The translations under genes and the position numbers were made by a program. A stretch of DNA of 64,000 nucleotides from assembly GCA_000827325.1 (NCBI GenBank), contig KN832901.1, positions 1-64,000 of the forward strand, written 5' to 3'. The notes under the pieces were generated by a model. That model saw only the letters and a program-made list of their open reading frames with translations. It had not been told where the DNA came from and made no database searches. Shown here one piece after another: positions 23,138 through 33,844 of this stretch. The stretch comes from Oidiodendron maius Zn (Eukaryota > Ascomycota > Leotiomycetes > Myxotrichaceae). Each line of letters opens with the position of its first letter. Position 1 is the stretch's first letter.

Positions 23138-23191
23138 ATGCCTTCGACCATCGACACTATGAATCCTTGTTCGTGTCGGGGCCTCTGTTGA
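23138..23191 (+). promoter_or_regulatory. Upstream ORF (or first exon) of the Siw14-like gene
   Basis: The first ATG after an A-rich leader has a good context (CCACCATGC) and opens a 17-codon frame ending in TGA. It is in the same frame as the preferred start at 23261. It may be a uORF that limits translation. Alternatively it is the true start with a small intron: a join from 23186 to the CTAG acceptor before CTGGAGACGG keeps the frame, but the donor would be the weak GTTGAG. Confidence 0.4.
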
Positions 23192-23260
23192 GGTTCTCGG
23201 CCCCTGATATTCCATACCTTGGGACACCGGCGCGCGGCCTACGCGACTCACCCGTCGACG

Positions 23261-24377
23261 ATGACCTGCGTGGACGTACCTGCTACGATATCCTCCCTAG
23301 CTGGAGACGGAAACGAGTTGGCCATGGTGGAGGCGACCACTACGATCTCGAGGAGGTCGACGAGAATATGGGCGGGAGACGGAGAGCATATGGAGACGGC
23401 GATGCACCCGAGCATGGCATACGACTCTCGGTATGGCAGTAGTGGCAGTGATGAGAGCAGCGATGCCTCGTTAGATGAGACCCGGGCTGCACTGAGCAGT
23501 CTGGACCCGGGAGTGATACCTGGGGGGCATGGGATCGACTTGAATGTGATATTCCCAAACAATAAAGCTACGATGGGCCAGGGTATGCTTTCTACCTACT
23601 ATATTCAATTTGCAGGATTGACCTAGATGATAGTTGCAAACTATTCCCAAGCAGCCAGCTCAGTGTGCAAGTCAACGCTGGATGGGAGACCTATCAACTT
23701 CGGTGCCGTCCTGCCTGGAGCTGTCTACCGCAGCAGCTTTCCCATGCCAGAGAACCTACCCTTCCTTGGCACCCTCGGTTTAAAAACCATCCTGTGAGCA
23801 CTTCCATTCTCTCTTCTTATGCACATGCTAATGTTCGTCAGCTCTCTCGTTAATCACAACTTCCCTCCTTCGTTTAAAGAATTCTTGACGTCGAATGGCA
23901 TACGCCATTGCATTGTCGAAATGCAGGGCACCAAGAGAGTTGAGATCCCCGACATAGTCATGAACTCCATCATGGAGATTGCCCTGAACAAGGACAACCA
24001 TCCACTGCTCATCCATTGCAATCACGGCAGGGTACTATACACAATCGTGCTCCCCTCCGATCTTCTCTGCTAATCGAGACTAGCACCGCACTGGCTGCGC
24101 AATAGCAGTCTTCCGCCACGTGTCTGGTTGGCACGTCGATCAGATAGTGCAAGAATATCAAGGCTTCGCTGAGCCTAAGGCTCGGGAGTGCGACGTCAAA
24201 TATATTACTGAGTACAAGATCACGAAATTGGCGGGCTTCTTCCGCGAGAGGGGCAGCCTAGGCAGAGGTAGCTCCATTCTCACAACCTCCAGAATGCAGA
24301 ACCTCCTCCTGGTCAGCGCTGCGGCGATAGCGGTCTGGATTACCACAGGGGTGCTTTGGGGCGAGGGGTATTTATAG
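23261..24377 (+). CDS. siw14: Siw14/Oca-type tyrosine phosphatase-like protein with C-terminal membrane segment
   Basis: Four exons (23261-23582, 23655-23793, 23842-24031, 24084-24377) encode 314 residues. Siw14-family atypical dual-specificity phosphatases hydrolyse inositol pyrophosphates such as 5-InsP7. The core carries NFGAVLPGAVYRSSFPMPEN and LGLKTIL, then the Cx5R loop HCNHGRHRTGC, which is split by the third intron between R and H. After about 110 acidic, Ser-rich N-terminal residues the catalytic domain fills the middle. The end is unusual: the last 26 residues are a strongly hydrophobic helix, predicting a tail anchor. The exact N-terminus is uncertain; ATG 23261 is the first in the uninterrupted frame, and a uORF or alternative first exon lies upstream. 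Confidence 0.85.
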
Positions 24378-24846
24378 CGTAGGAAAATGGTTTTCTGTCC
24401 TACGCCAACATGTCGTGTTAGGGATGAGGTGTTTCGGAGTTCGGTTTACCCTTTGGAGGGAAATGGGGGCCAAGATAAACCCGGTATAGAAATTAAGTCG
24501 TCGGTAATGCAGTGCGCAAAAGCCGGACGCGGGATGGGAAGGTATCTATTCCTTAATGAAAACTTATTGCAGACAGACAACAGATCTCGTAGAAAAGAGG
24601 AGATCATTATTGTATTATGCCTATGTACGGTAGAACTACTATACTATTGCGTTCCTGACACTAATGTCTTTTTTCTTTCTTGACTCCGTGAATGCTACCC
24701 CATCCAATATCATACCAATATACCTCAAGCCTCACTCCAGATAGACGTATATCCCATATTTACAAACTCCCTTCGTCATTTCTAAGTATTATTTTATAAT
24801 ATTCCCTTTCTCTGTTTCTCCTCCCCAAATCTCCAAACCAATCCCC
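24378..24846. other. Convergent spacer, siw14-like / aim19
   Basis: About 470 bases holding the 3' ends of both genes. AT-rich, with runs typical of transcript ends. No gene seen. Confidence 0.55.
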
Positions 24847-25337
24847 TCACCTCACGGACTCCTCCCCTTCCCTCTTCCCTAACACATACACCCCTCCACA
24901 AGCCAGAACATTCCCTCCTGCAACCCCCATCGCCGCTCCCCGAACCCATCCCCTTGCACCAAACTGCTTTCCCATCCTCGCCCCAAAACTTCCCGTCGCG
25001 CGCCGGCGACTCGCCAGCAGCAGATACAAGCCCGACCACGCAGCTGTCAATCCTGCAGAGTCGATTTTGAATGAGGACAGGTTGAGATATGTACTGAAGA
25101 GCAGGACTGGCGGGAAGACCATGGGCAGTGTGCGAAAGGGACGGAAGTGCAATGCAGTTATGAATGTTGCGAGGAGGGTCGGTGGGAAGGGTGATACTAT
25201 TTATGAGGTACATTAGAGATCGGGAGTTGTGGGAGGACGTGAGGGAGAAGAGAGGACGACGACTTACAGCCCCATGCTTGAGCGTATGTGAGGGCTGAGG
25301 GGTTTGTGGTTTGGGGGGTTTTGTCTTCGGATGGCAT
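24847..25337 (-). CDS. aim19: Aim19-family mitochondrial membrane protein
   Basis: Two exons (25268-25337, 24847-25196) encode 139 residues. The yeast relative AIM19 affects mitochondrial inheritance; its molecular role is not known. Seen: an N-terminus rich in Thr/Pro, a YAQAWG motif at the exon junction, and hydrophobic stretches through LLATFITALHFRPFRTLP, the VFPPVLLFSTYLNLSSF helix and SAGLTAAWSGLYLLLASRR. A glycine-rich C-terminal membrane segment is preceded by ARGWVRGAAMGVAGGN. The AW-G..SPFPP...RPF pattern and length match the family as I remember it. It is divergent from the J-protein gene, 444 bases apart. The acceptor at 25197 gives a continuous frame; one alternative AG nearby cannot be excluded. 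Confidence 0.75.
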
Positions 25338-25781
25338 GTTGAAGGCTGGTGAAGGTCTGTACCCTCACTTTTCTATGTCTTTGTTGCTTTTTGTGTTGGA
25401 TGGGGTTTGGTTCTGAGGTGCAATGTGAAATTGGTCAGCAAAGGATTCCAAATATCTTCACTCCACCTGCTCAGGCTCCTCGACCTAGAATCTATCCTTC
25501 TGAAGCTTCGCAATGACGGAGTGATATTCCCGTCACGTGCCGACTTCAAGGATCTCTCTCGGTCAGTGCGAAATGCCAATGGCCCTTAGCGACAAAAGAG
25601 TGGAAGTTTATCTGCTAGGTACATTCGCGCGTCGTGGCCAGAACATCCTCAGTGTTTTCCGCCATCAAACACCCGTTCCTATCCCATCCCCTCACTCGTC
25701 CTCTTCTTCGCAGAAGGCACGATTCTTATCTCTCGCACGCCCTGCGAAGGCCGTGCCAGATCTCCGTCACACAGCGGCGCA
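25338..25781. promoter_or_regulatory. Divergent promoter, aim19 / J-protein gene
   Basis: These 444 bases separate two start codons on opposite strands and must serve both. No specific element recognised. Confidence 0.5.
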
Positions 25782-26946
25782 ATGCCCGCAGCGACGAGTA
25801 CCGGAGCCGATACGGGCAAAGGGAGCGCCAAATCGCGGGACCACAACCAGGGGAACCAGGACCGCACGTACACGCTGGAACAGAAGACCGCCGTGTTGAG
25901 AGTGCGCAAATGCTCGCCCACAGCGTTCTACGACATCCTGGGCCTGGAGGAGGTTAAGGCCACGGTGACTGAGACGGAGATCAAGAAGGCCTATAGGAAA
26001 TTGAGTCTGTTGACGCACCCGGATAAGAATGGACACGAACACGCGGATGAGGCGTTTAAGATGGTGAGCAGGGCGTTCGGGGTGCTGAGTGATAAGGATA
26101 AGAAGGCCAAGTATGATCGGTTTGGCGGTGATCCGGATAGCAGGTTTGGGGGAGGAGCACCACAGCAGAACCCCTTCTCTGGCTTTGCGGCTCGGCAGGC
26201 GGGTTCGAGGGGCCCGGCTGGAGCTGGAGGCGCCGGCATGTGGGACGAAGATATCAGCCCGGAAGAGATGTTTAATCGGTTCTTTGCTGGTGGGGGGTTA
26301 GGAGGGCCGTTTGGAGGGTTTGGTGGTGAGTATCGAATTGTAGATCTACATTTTGTGTTGAGAAATGCTAATTGCTATTATAGGAGGTGGTATGTTCGAT
26401 ACTGGGCCAGGTTTTGTGTTCAATCTCGGAGGCGGACCTGGAGTCAGAGTTCATCAATTTGGCGGCCCAAGACCACGAAGAAGACCGAGGGATCCCAATA
26501 CCCCGCAAGAGGCTCCTTCACCACGATCAATCATCATGAGCTTATTGCCGCTCATTATAATCTTCGTGTTGCCACTTCTTTCCTCCCTCTTCTCCAGTGC
26601 TACCTCAGGAGTGGCCGGCCCATCTATGCGCTTCGACGGCCCCGTGCCACCACACACGATGCATCGCCTCACCCCGAGATTGAAAGTCGATTATTTCCTC
26701 AACCCAGTAGACGTGGACCAGTATACGCCGCACAAGTTTTCACAGTTGGATAACAGGGCAGAAACAAACTACGTGCAGCAACTTGACGTTGGGTGCGAGC
26801 ATGAGAAGGATATGCGACAACGACTGATTAACGAGGCCCAGGGTTGGTTCATGCCAGACCAGGTCAAGCTGACCAAAGCAAAGAATATGGTGATGAAGGA
26901 CTGCCGGCGGTTGGAGGAGCTAGGCGTGCGGCGATCAGCCTATTGA
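25782..26946 (+). CDS. hlj1: ER membrane J protein (Hlj1 / DNAJB12 type)
   Basis: Two exons (25782-26325, 26384-26946) encode 368 residues. Proteins of this type stimulate Hsp70 on the cytosolic face of the ER and assist ER-associated degradation. The J domain covers about residues 47-115: TAFYDILGLE, the catalytic HPD at 79-81, and RAFGVLSDKDKKAKYDRFG. A Gly/Phe-rich linker follows to about residue 209. A single membrane span lies at about 235-251. The C-terminal part has the DUF1977 features of the DNAJB12/14 family (YFLNPVDVD, CEHEKDMRQRLINEA), which yeast Hlj1 lacks in this length. The intron interrupts the Gly-rich linker. Next downstream on the same strand is ufd2, also in ubiquitin-dependent quality control. 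Confidence 0.92.
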
Positions 26947-27689
26947 AAGAATCGAGAGAGTTCTTTGTACGATCTGGAGATGTCTGAGAAGCATGGCGTT
27001 TTGGGGGGGTCAGATACAAAGCATTCTTGGGCGAGTGCATGAATTATAGCGTAGTAATTGGCATAGAGCAATTAACGGCATATTGTATTACGCGAGGATT
27101 ATTGATTGTACGATTGCATCTCGTTACGGCCTTATTCTCATACGGGAACTTTCTCTATATATGTGGGTTTCCAGTCATTTATAGGTATATAGCAGCCAAA
27201 GGAATATGATGATCGGTACGAGTGTTAGTATTGTTTTTAGAATATTAACAGCAGGCAGAGAGAAAGCTAACGAGCAAGTTAGGTACCTAAAAATGCCAAG
27301 ACTCCACTGTACAGCAGGTTAAACCACTTGTTAAAGAGAGAGACTGGCTCTTGTTTTCTTTGATGTCGGCTACACAAACGACAGGGTAAAGGATCCCATT
27401 CACTTGAAGCTGCTTTCCATCTCTCTTCAACTCATTCTTCACTCTCTCTCTTCTGTGTATCTGCAGTTCAGTTCGCGGCCTCTGACGGAAGCTTCGAGAT
27501 CTCCGCCCCAACCCCTGCCGGCGTTGGACATTTCGATTAGCAAGCGTTCCCTACCTTTACCGCCTAATCGCAGCCCACTAACGCCGATAAAGACGCAGCC
27601 GAAACGTCACTGAGTCCATCTCTTGCCCGCGCACAAGGCTACAGTTTTACAGCCCTCCTCCCCGCCAGCTCTTAAATCCCATCACCATC
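26947..27689. other. Spacer between J-protein gene and ufd2
   Basis: About 740 bases with the 3' end of the J-protein gene and the ufd2 promoter. A CT-rich leader-like region lies near 27410-27470. Small frames on both strands lack coding character. Confidence 0.55.
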
Positions 27690-30600
27690 ATGGATAACGA
27701 TCCACCGCGTCCATCGGAGACTCCCGACGCTCCAGACAAGGAGAAAATGGACCAGGTGAGCTGTAGCGGTTGCACCGTGCACGGTGCTGGAGCTAACTCG
27801 AGGGCAAGATTCGAAGACGGCGCATGGAGAAGCTTGCTGGCCCTCCGAAGCCACAAGGAGCACAGGCTTCAGGAGGAGATACTGGAGAGCCGGTATCGTC
27901 TTCGCGTTCCTCGACACCTGCGACCTCGGGCGCCTCAGAGGCAGCTCCCAAACCCAATATCTCCATCCGTCCATCTAACCAGTTCTCACCCACCCCGTCC
28001 GACAACCCCTTCACGAAGCTGGGGGCTCGTCCGGCCAACGGCATCAGCACTCCTCCTGTAAGAATTTCATCTAATCCGGAGTCATTGAAGCGACCACGAG
28101 CTGAATCAGACGAGCAGAAGCCTACGCAATCGCCTGCTCCCAAGACACACAAGACACCTCTAGATGAGGATATTAATATATATGAGAACAGAATACTGGG
28201 GCAAATCTTCCGAATCACGGTTGATCCTGATCATCGGGTGGACACGTCTGGCCATAAGCTCATCTACCTCCCGAATCTGAGGCGCGAATTGGAGGAAGAG
28301 CATGCACAAATCCGTCTCTCCACTGACAGATTGGATTCGGCGCTTCTCGAGGCATGTTCTTCTATTCCGCACAATAAGTCGGTACTAGACTACATGCTCC
28401 CGTGCTGGAAGCGGGCAGTCAAGGCCCAGAAAGGTTTAAGAGGGTATGCGAACGGTCGAGATAATATTCTCAAAGAGGCAAAGAGGCTCTGCATGAGCAA
28501 TTGCGTCTTTGCGGTTGAGGTCCCAGAGTTATTTAGGTTTGTAGTATGCTGGAGTTTATAGGACTAAAGGCTGACTATTTCTAGTCGCGATCCAAACCCT
28601 GCCACGGACACCTTGACCCCTTATTTCCTTTTTGAAGCAGGTGAAGAGAAAGGCATTTGCCTTGACTTCTTACAAGAGGCAGTATCTCGGTTTGAAGATG
28701 ACGATACTGTCAAGGCAATGATAACAAAGGCCATGAAGGGATTAAGTTTGCAACTTTCTAATATGACTATGAATGACAATTACAAACCTTACATCAGTGT
28801 ATGTCAGAATATTGTTACTAATATGCCTGGAGGATGACTCACTGCATACAGGCTCTAAAACTCTTGTCCCAATTTCCTCCAATCGTCACGGCCATAGCTG
28901 AAGACCCCCTATTCCAGATGGCTGTATCAGCTCCTGGAATCGAGAAGCATACCCTGCTCGGACCTTTCTTTAGAATATCTCCACTGCAACCTGAAGTTAC
29001 CAAAGGATACTTTGAGGCTCCAAAGACCATGGACAGACGACATATCACAACATCACAAGAGGCGCTACGACTGACGCTACAAAGTCACCAGAGGGACTTG
29101 CTTGATGTCATTAATCATTTCGTTCGTGCGAGCCCAATATCAAAGAACAGGTCACTGGATTGGTTTGCCTGGATCGTGAACTCCAATCATAAGCGCCGCG
29201 CTTTACAAGTTGACCCTGCTGCAGTATCGTCAGATGGCTTTATGATGAATGTTACTGTAGTGCTTGATGGGCTATGTGAGCCTTTTATGGATACCACGTT
29301 CTCTAAGATATCGAGAATAGAAATTGATTATCTGAGGCGAGAGCCAAGAGTTGATATCAAGGACGAGACGAAACTTAATGCTGATCAGAATGCTTCCGAT
29401 TCCTTCTACAGCGTAAAAGCAGAGCGGACATCGAACTTTATTTCAGAGGTGTTTTTTTTAACTCTGGCTGCCCACCACTATGGAAGTGAGGCGACAAGCG
29501 CCACATTAAAGAACCTCGATAGGGACATTAAACACCTAGCGAAGTCTCTCGCAGACATTGAGAATGAGCGCCCCAAATTCGCAAACGTAAGTGGCATTCT
29601 CTATCTAACCCAGAATTAGACTCACGAATATAGAATCCGGCACTCTTAGCGCGATTTGAAGCTCAAGTCAAGCAGTACAACGACTTACTAGAGAAATCTA
29701 TGTCTCTCAAATTTGCAATTGAGGGTGTGCTCTCCGACAAGTTAATGCAGACGAAATCGCTCCTTTTCATGAGATATGTTACTGTTTGGCTCCTACGAAT
29801 CGCCACCGGTACCGACTACACTCCCGATAAAACCATCAAGTAAGGAAATTTCCTCATGTCCATATCATTACTAACTGATTGTCAAGCCTCCCTCTACCTT
29901 CAGAGCAACCAGAAGCTTTTAAGTGTCTGCCGGAATACGTTCTTGAAGATATTGTCAGTAATTTCAATTTCATCTTCAGGTGAGTGTCCCAGGTCCCATA
30001 TCTAGGCAGCACCGAAATATGCTGATTTAATCTTAGAGCTGTCCCAGAGGTTATGATATCTGCAATTGGGGACGAGATAATTGCTCTCTGCATTACTTTC
30101 CTCACCAATTCTGAGTACATCAAGAATCCATACCTGAAGGCCAAGTTAGTGTCACTGCTCTTCCACGGAACATGGCCTGTCTACCACCGAACGAAGGGAG
30201 TTCTTGGCGATGCTTTGACAGGAACAAAGTTTGCCAATGATCACCTCCTACATGCCCTGATGAAATTTTATATTGGTAAGTATTTCGTATATTTCTTGAA
30301 ACGAGTAATGCTCACAACCGTCCAGAAGTTGAGTCAACCGGTGCTCATACCCAGTTCTATGACAAGTTCAACATTCGATATGAAATCTTCCAGGTTATCA
30401 AATGCATTTGGTCGAACGACATCTACCAGCAAAATTTAACCCAGGAGAGCAAGTAAGCAGGCGAACTTATACCGTCATGGCCATGGCTGACACTACGTAG
30501 AACTAATATTGAGTTCTTCTTGAGATTTGTCAATCTCCTCCTCAATGATGCAACCTATGTTCTGGACGAAGCATTAACGAAGTTTCCCAAGATCAATAGC

Positions 30601-31395
30601 CTAGAGTCTGAGTTAGCTCCTGGTGCTCCTAATCTAACAACAGAGCAACGAACAGCTAAGGAAGAAGAATTATCAACTGCCCAGGGTCAGGCACAGTCGT
30701 ACATGCAGCTGACGAACGAGACGGTCGCAATGATGAAGCTCTTCACCAAGACTTTGAGCACCTCATTCACAATGCCGGAAATTGTCGATAGAGTGGCGGC
30801 CATGCTCGACTACACCCTTAACACCTTAGTCGGACCGAAGAGTATGAATTTGAAGGTTGCAGATCCAACCAAATACCAATTCAACCCTAGATTTCTCCTA
30901 GGAGAGTTCATCGATATTTACCTCAACCTTGGTGTGTCAGAGAGCTTCGTGGAAGCCGTGGCCCGTGATGGACGCTCATACAAACCTGAGACCTTCAACG
31001 CCGCCAGCCGGATCCTCAATCGGTTCAGTTTGAAGTCCCCTGAAGAGCTAGCGCTATGGGAGAAGCTGAAGAACCGCTTCCAAGTCGCAAAGCAGCTGGA
31101 TGACCAGGCCGAGGAAGATCTAGGCGAGATCCCTGACGAGTATGCAGACCCGATCCTGGCGACGTTGATGACGGATCCGGTGATACTACCCATGAGCAGG
31201 CAAACAGTTGACAGAAGCACGATCCGCAGCCATCTGCTCAGCGACCCCCATGACCCCTTCAACAGATCACCGTTGAAGATCGAGGATGTAGTCGAGAACA
31301 CAGAGCTGAAGGCCAAGATTGTGGCATGGATCGCGGAAAAGAAGGCAGAAGCCAGGGCAGCACGAGAGGGCGACAAAATGGACGTCACGGAATGA
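27690..31395 (+). CDS. ufd2: Ubiquitin conjugation factor E4 (Ufd2)
   Basis: Nine exons: 27690-27755, 27803-28536, 28585-28798, 28852-29586, 29634-29839, 29887-29979, 30037-30275, 30326-30452, 30501-31395. They encode 1102 residues. Ufd2 extends ubiquitin chains on substrates held by Cdc48 and hands them to proteasomal shuttles. The first ~115 residues are a disordered Pro/Ser-rich region. The large helical Ufd2 core follows (for example FFRISPLQPEVTKGYFEAP and TGTKFANDHLLHALMKFY). The C-terminal ~75 residues form the U-box: DEYADPILATLMTDPVILP, then STIRSHL and DPFNRSPL. Every junction keeps family sequence and all introns are GT-AG and 46-60 bases long. The protein is full length with no sign of damage. 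Confidence 0.97.
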
Positions 31396-32286
31396 TAGAA
31401 CTACGCAAGTTTCGGGTAAAGGGGGAGAGGGGGAAGAAAGTGCAAGGTGTTCAAATCATCCGTTAAGAAATGATTTTTGCATCGTCCGGGATACAAATCG
31501 CAGAGAATTGGAGAGCGGGAACTTGACTTATCTCGCTTCCCTCCTTTCTCCTGACGGGAAGATGCACGAAACGATTCGCCGAAGCCTTTTACTTCGTGTT
31601 TCGGCTGGTTGGGAGAAGAAAAAAAGAACCGGGACTGGAAATGGGACATGAGGGCAAAAGAGCGTCGGCATGCAGGTGCTACTGTTGTTTGATTTCCCAG
31701 CTAGCCTCACATAGTGTACGGAGTCAGGCCATTGAATAGATGAAAAGAATGCCCAATGAGATCCTTCTCTCTTTACTTATCGCGGAAGCTTACTTTCAGC
31801 TACTCTAACGATCCTGACGATCCTGACGATCTGGCGATCTTGCGACGTTGTGGCGGGATCAATTGACCTGTAGATTTACAGAGTCCGTACATGACATGAT
31901 CATGGGCGGTTTAAGTGATACAGCAGTCCGTCGATACAGAGACACTTTGATATTCTTCGCTGCAGTACCGAAATGCCTTGGCGATTCGGATGCCGGAAGA
32001 AGATATGCCGACACACCGGAGGTGGGGTAGATAGTATCATCACGTGGCACAGCTCCTCAATATCCGCTGTTAAAAGAGTGGACAGAGGTAGGCTTTTACG
32101 GAAACCAACGCTTTCACATCGAGGAGAGAGCAAAACGGATTAGCTTGCGATATTGGATTGCACTGTATCTATTGCTTTGTTTTAAGAGGGTTGATATCGA
32201 AAGCTCACCTTGGACATAGAGTTTCGTGCAAGGCTCCGGACTGGACGGAAAGTGCCAAGGAGAGAGCAGAGGGCAGCGAAAAGAAA
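31396..32286. other. Spacer between ufd2 and the cyclase gene
   Basis: About 890 bases. It includes a small imperfect tandem repeat of GATCCTGAC-like units at about 31808-31836. The cyclase promoter must lie in the right half. No gene seen. Confidence 0.55.
31808..31836. repeat. Small tandem repeat of CGATCCTGA units
   Basis: Three imperfect copies of a nine-base unit (CGATCCTGA, CGATCCTGA, CGATCTGG) sit in tandem, followed by CGATCTTG. It is downstream of ufd2 in non-coding sequence. Confidence 0.7.
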
Positions 32287-33844
32287 ATGGCGGACTCAAG
32301 CAACGATACTCGATATACTACATCCATATATGCAACGCCCTTCAAAGCCCTTCCAGACCCAAAACGAGTCTGGATCGGAAGCCCGTCGTCTGCGCTGGAG
32401 GGGATCGGTTTGTTTCCTGACTAAAACCCCCATTTTTCAAGACTGGAAATTAGACTTTGAGGCAAGTCAGGATAACTAATATGTAAAATTGAATCTTAGG
32501 ACGCCTCTCGCTCTTGACAGAAGATGTCGTTGCCAAGGCCGCGGCGGAAGAGATCAAAACGGGTAAGAGGGTTGGATTGGGGTGGGATATGACCAAGTTG
32601 GAGCATTCGCAGTTTGGGAGACAGAAGTGCCAGCATAGGATTATTGCGCTTGAGGGCCCTGGTGGAAGTGGATTGGGGGCGTGCTTTGATGACGTTTATG
32701 AGATGAATCCTCGTAGGTGTTTTATCATGCCTTGTTAGCGTTGCCCTTTGTCATGGTTTAGAAGTTGAGTTGTCTGTGGTGATCCGTGCTTTGTTAACGT
32801 TCCATTTTGCAGAACAGAGCAGTCAGTGGGATGGATTCCGGCATTATTCGCAGCCTGCCGACACGAAAGGCTCCTCGAGCTCCCAGGATAGAGTTTTCTA
32901 CGGTGGAACCACCAAAGCGGAGATCATGGATGCTTCAAACCACCGGATTGGCATCCAGCACTGGAGCACTCAAGGAGGAATTGCAGGTAGGAATAGCACC
33001 GTCTCTCGAGGTCCTGTCCTTGTACGTTGTATATTGATGAGCTGACATGCCTCACTCTACAAGGGCGAGGGATACTCCTGGACTATGCGCGGTGGGCCGC
33101 GTCACAAACGCCTCCTATCAGTTACAGCTGCTTCTCGACGCATTCGATCCCCTTCTCGGCGCTCCAGGCCATGTGCCGAGACTTCAAGGTCACGCCACGC
33201 AAGGGCGACGTCCTCTTCATCCGCACGGGGTTGATTCCTGAATGGACGGCGTTTTCGGAGCAGCAGAAGACGGACTACGCAGCGCAAACGGTGCCGAAGC
33301 ACGCCGGGGTCGAGGCCTGCATCGAGACGCTGGAGTGGCTCTGGGACTGCGGAATCTCGGCGGTTGCAGGGGACGCCATCTCGTGGGAGGTATGTGCTCC
33401 GAAGAGTCTGAATAATCCCTTTGCTCTGCTTTGACCCTACCGGAGAATCCCAATCTGGAATATCGGCTCATGGAACTGCCGTGTCTAGGTGTTTCCAACG
33501 CCCGGCGAGGTCTCGGTCCATGAATATCTGCTCGGAGGGTGGGGCATGCCAATTGGTGCGTAAGCCCTATTCTCACCTTCCCCTACCTCCTAAACGGAAA
33601 TATGTCGGACAGGACTGGTCGCTGTGCACCATCGCTATGTCCGAAGTCTCAGACTACCATGTGAATGACATTTTCTGTACCTAAGAGGCTGACGCTGCAG
33701 CGCCGCAAAGGTGAGATCTTCGACCTCGAGGCGCTCTCGAAGACGTGCCACGAACTCCAGAGATACACGTTCTTCATGACGTCGATGCCACTAAACATGC
33801 CCGGTGGAGTTAGCAGCCCGCCTAACGCCATTGCAATATTCTAG
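32287..33844 (+). CDS. Cyclase-family (kynurenine-formamidase-like) metal hydrolase
   Basis: Six exons (32287-32407, 32500-32712, 32813-32986, 33064-33389, 33489-33555, 33711-33844) encode 344 residues. The cyclase family (Pfam Cyclase, related to bacterial KynB) contains metal-dependent hydrolases of amides and lactones; the substrate here is unknown. Seen: GRLSLLTEDVVAKAAAEEI after intron 1, the metal/active-site segment SSQWDGFRHY, and RGILLDYARWA. Later come GDVLFIRTG, HAGVEACIETLEWLWD, AVAGDAISWEV and the family end LNMPGGVSSPPNAIAIF. The first, conserved histidine of the bacterial HxGTHxD motif is replaced by the fungal-type SQWD, as in other fungal members. Joins keep the family sequence. 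It stands alone, not in a kynurenine-pathway cluster. Confidence 0.88.
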
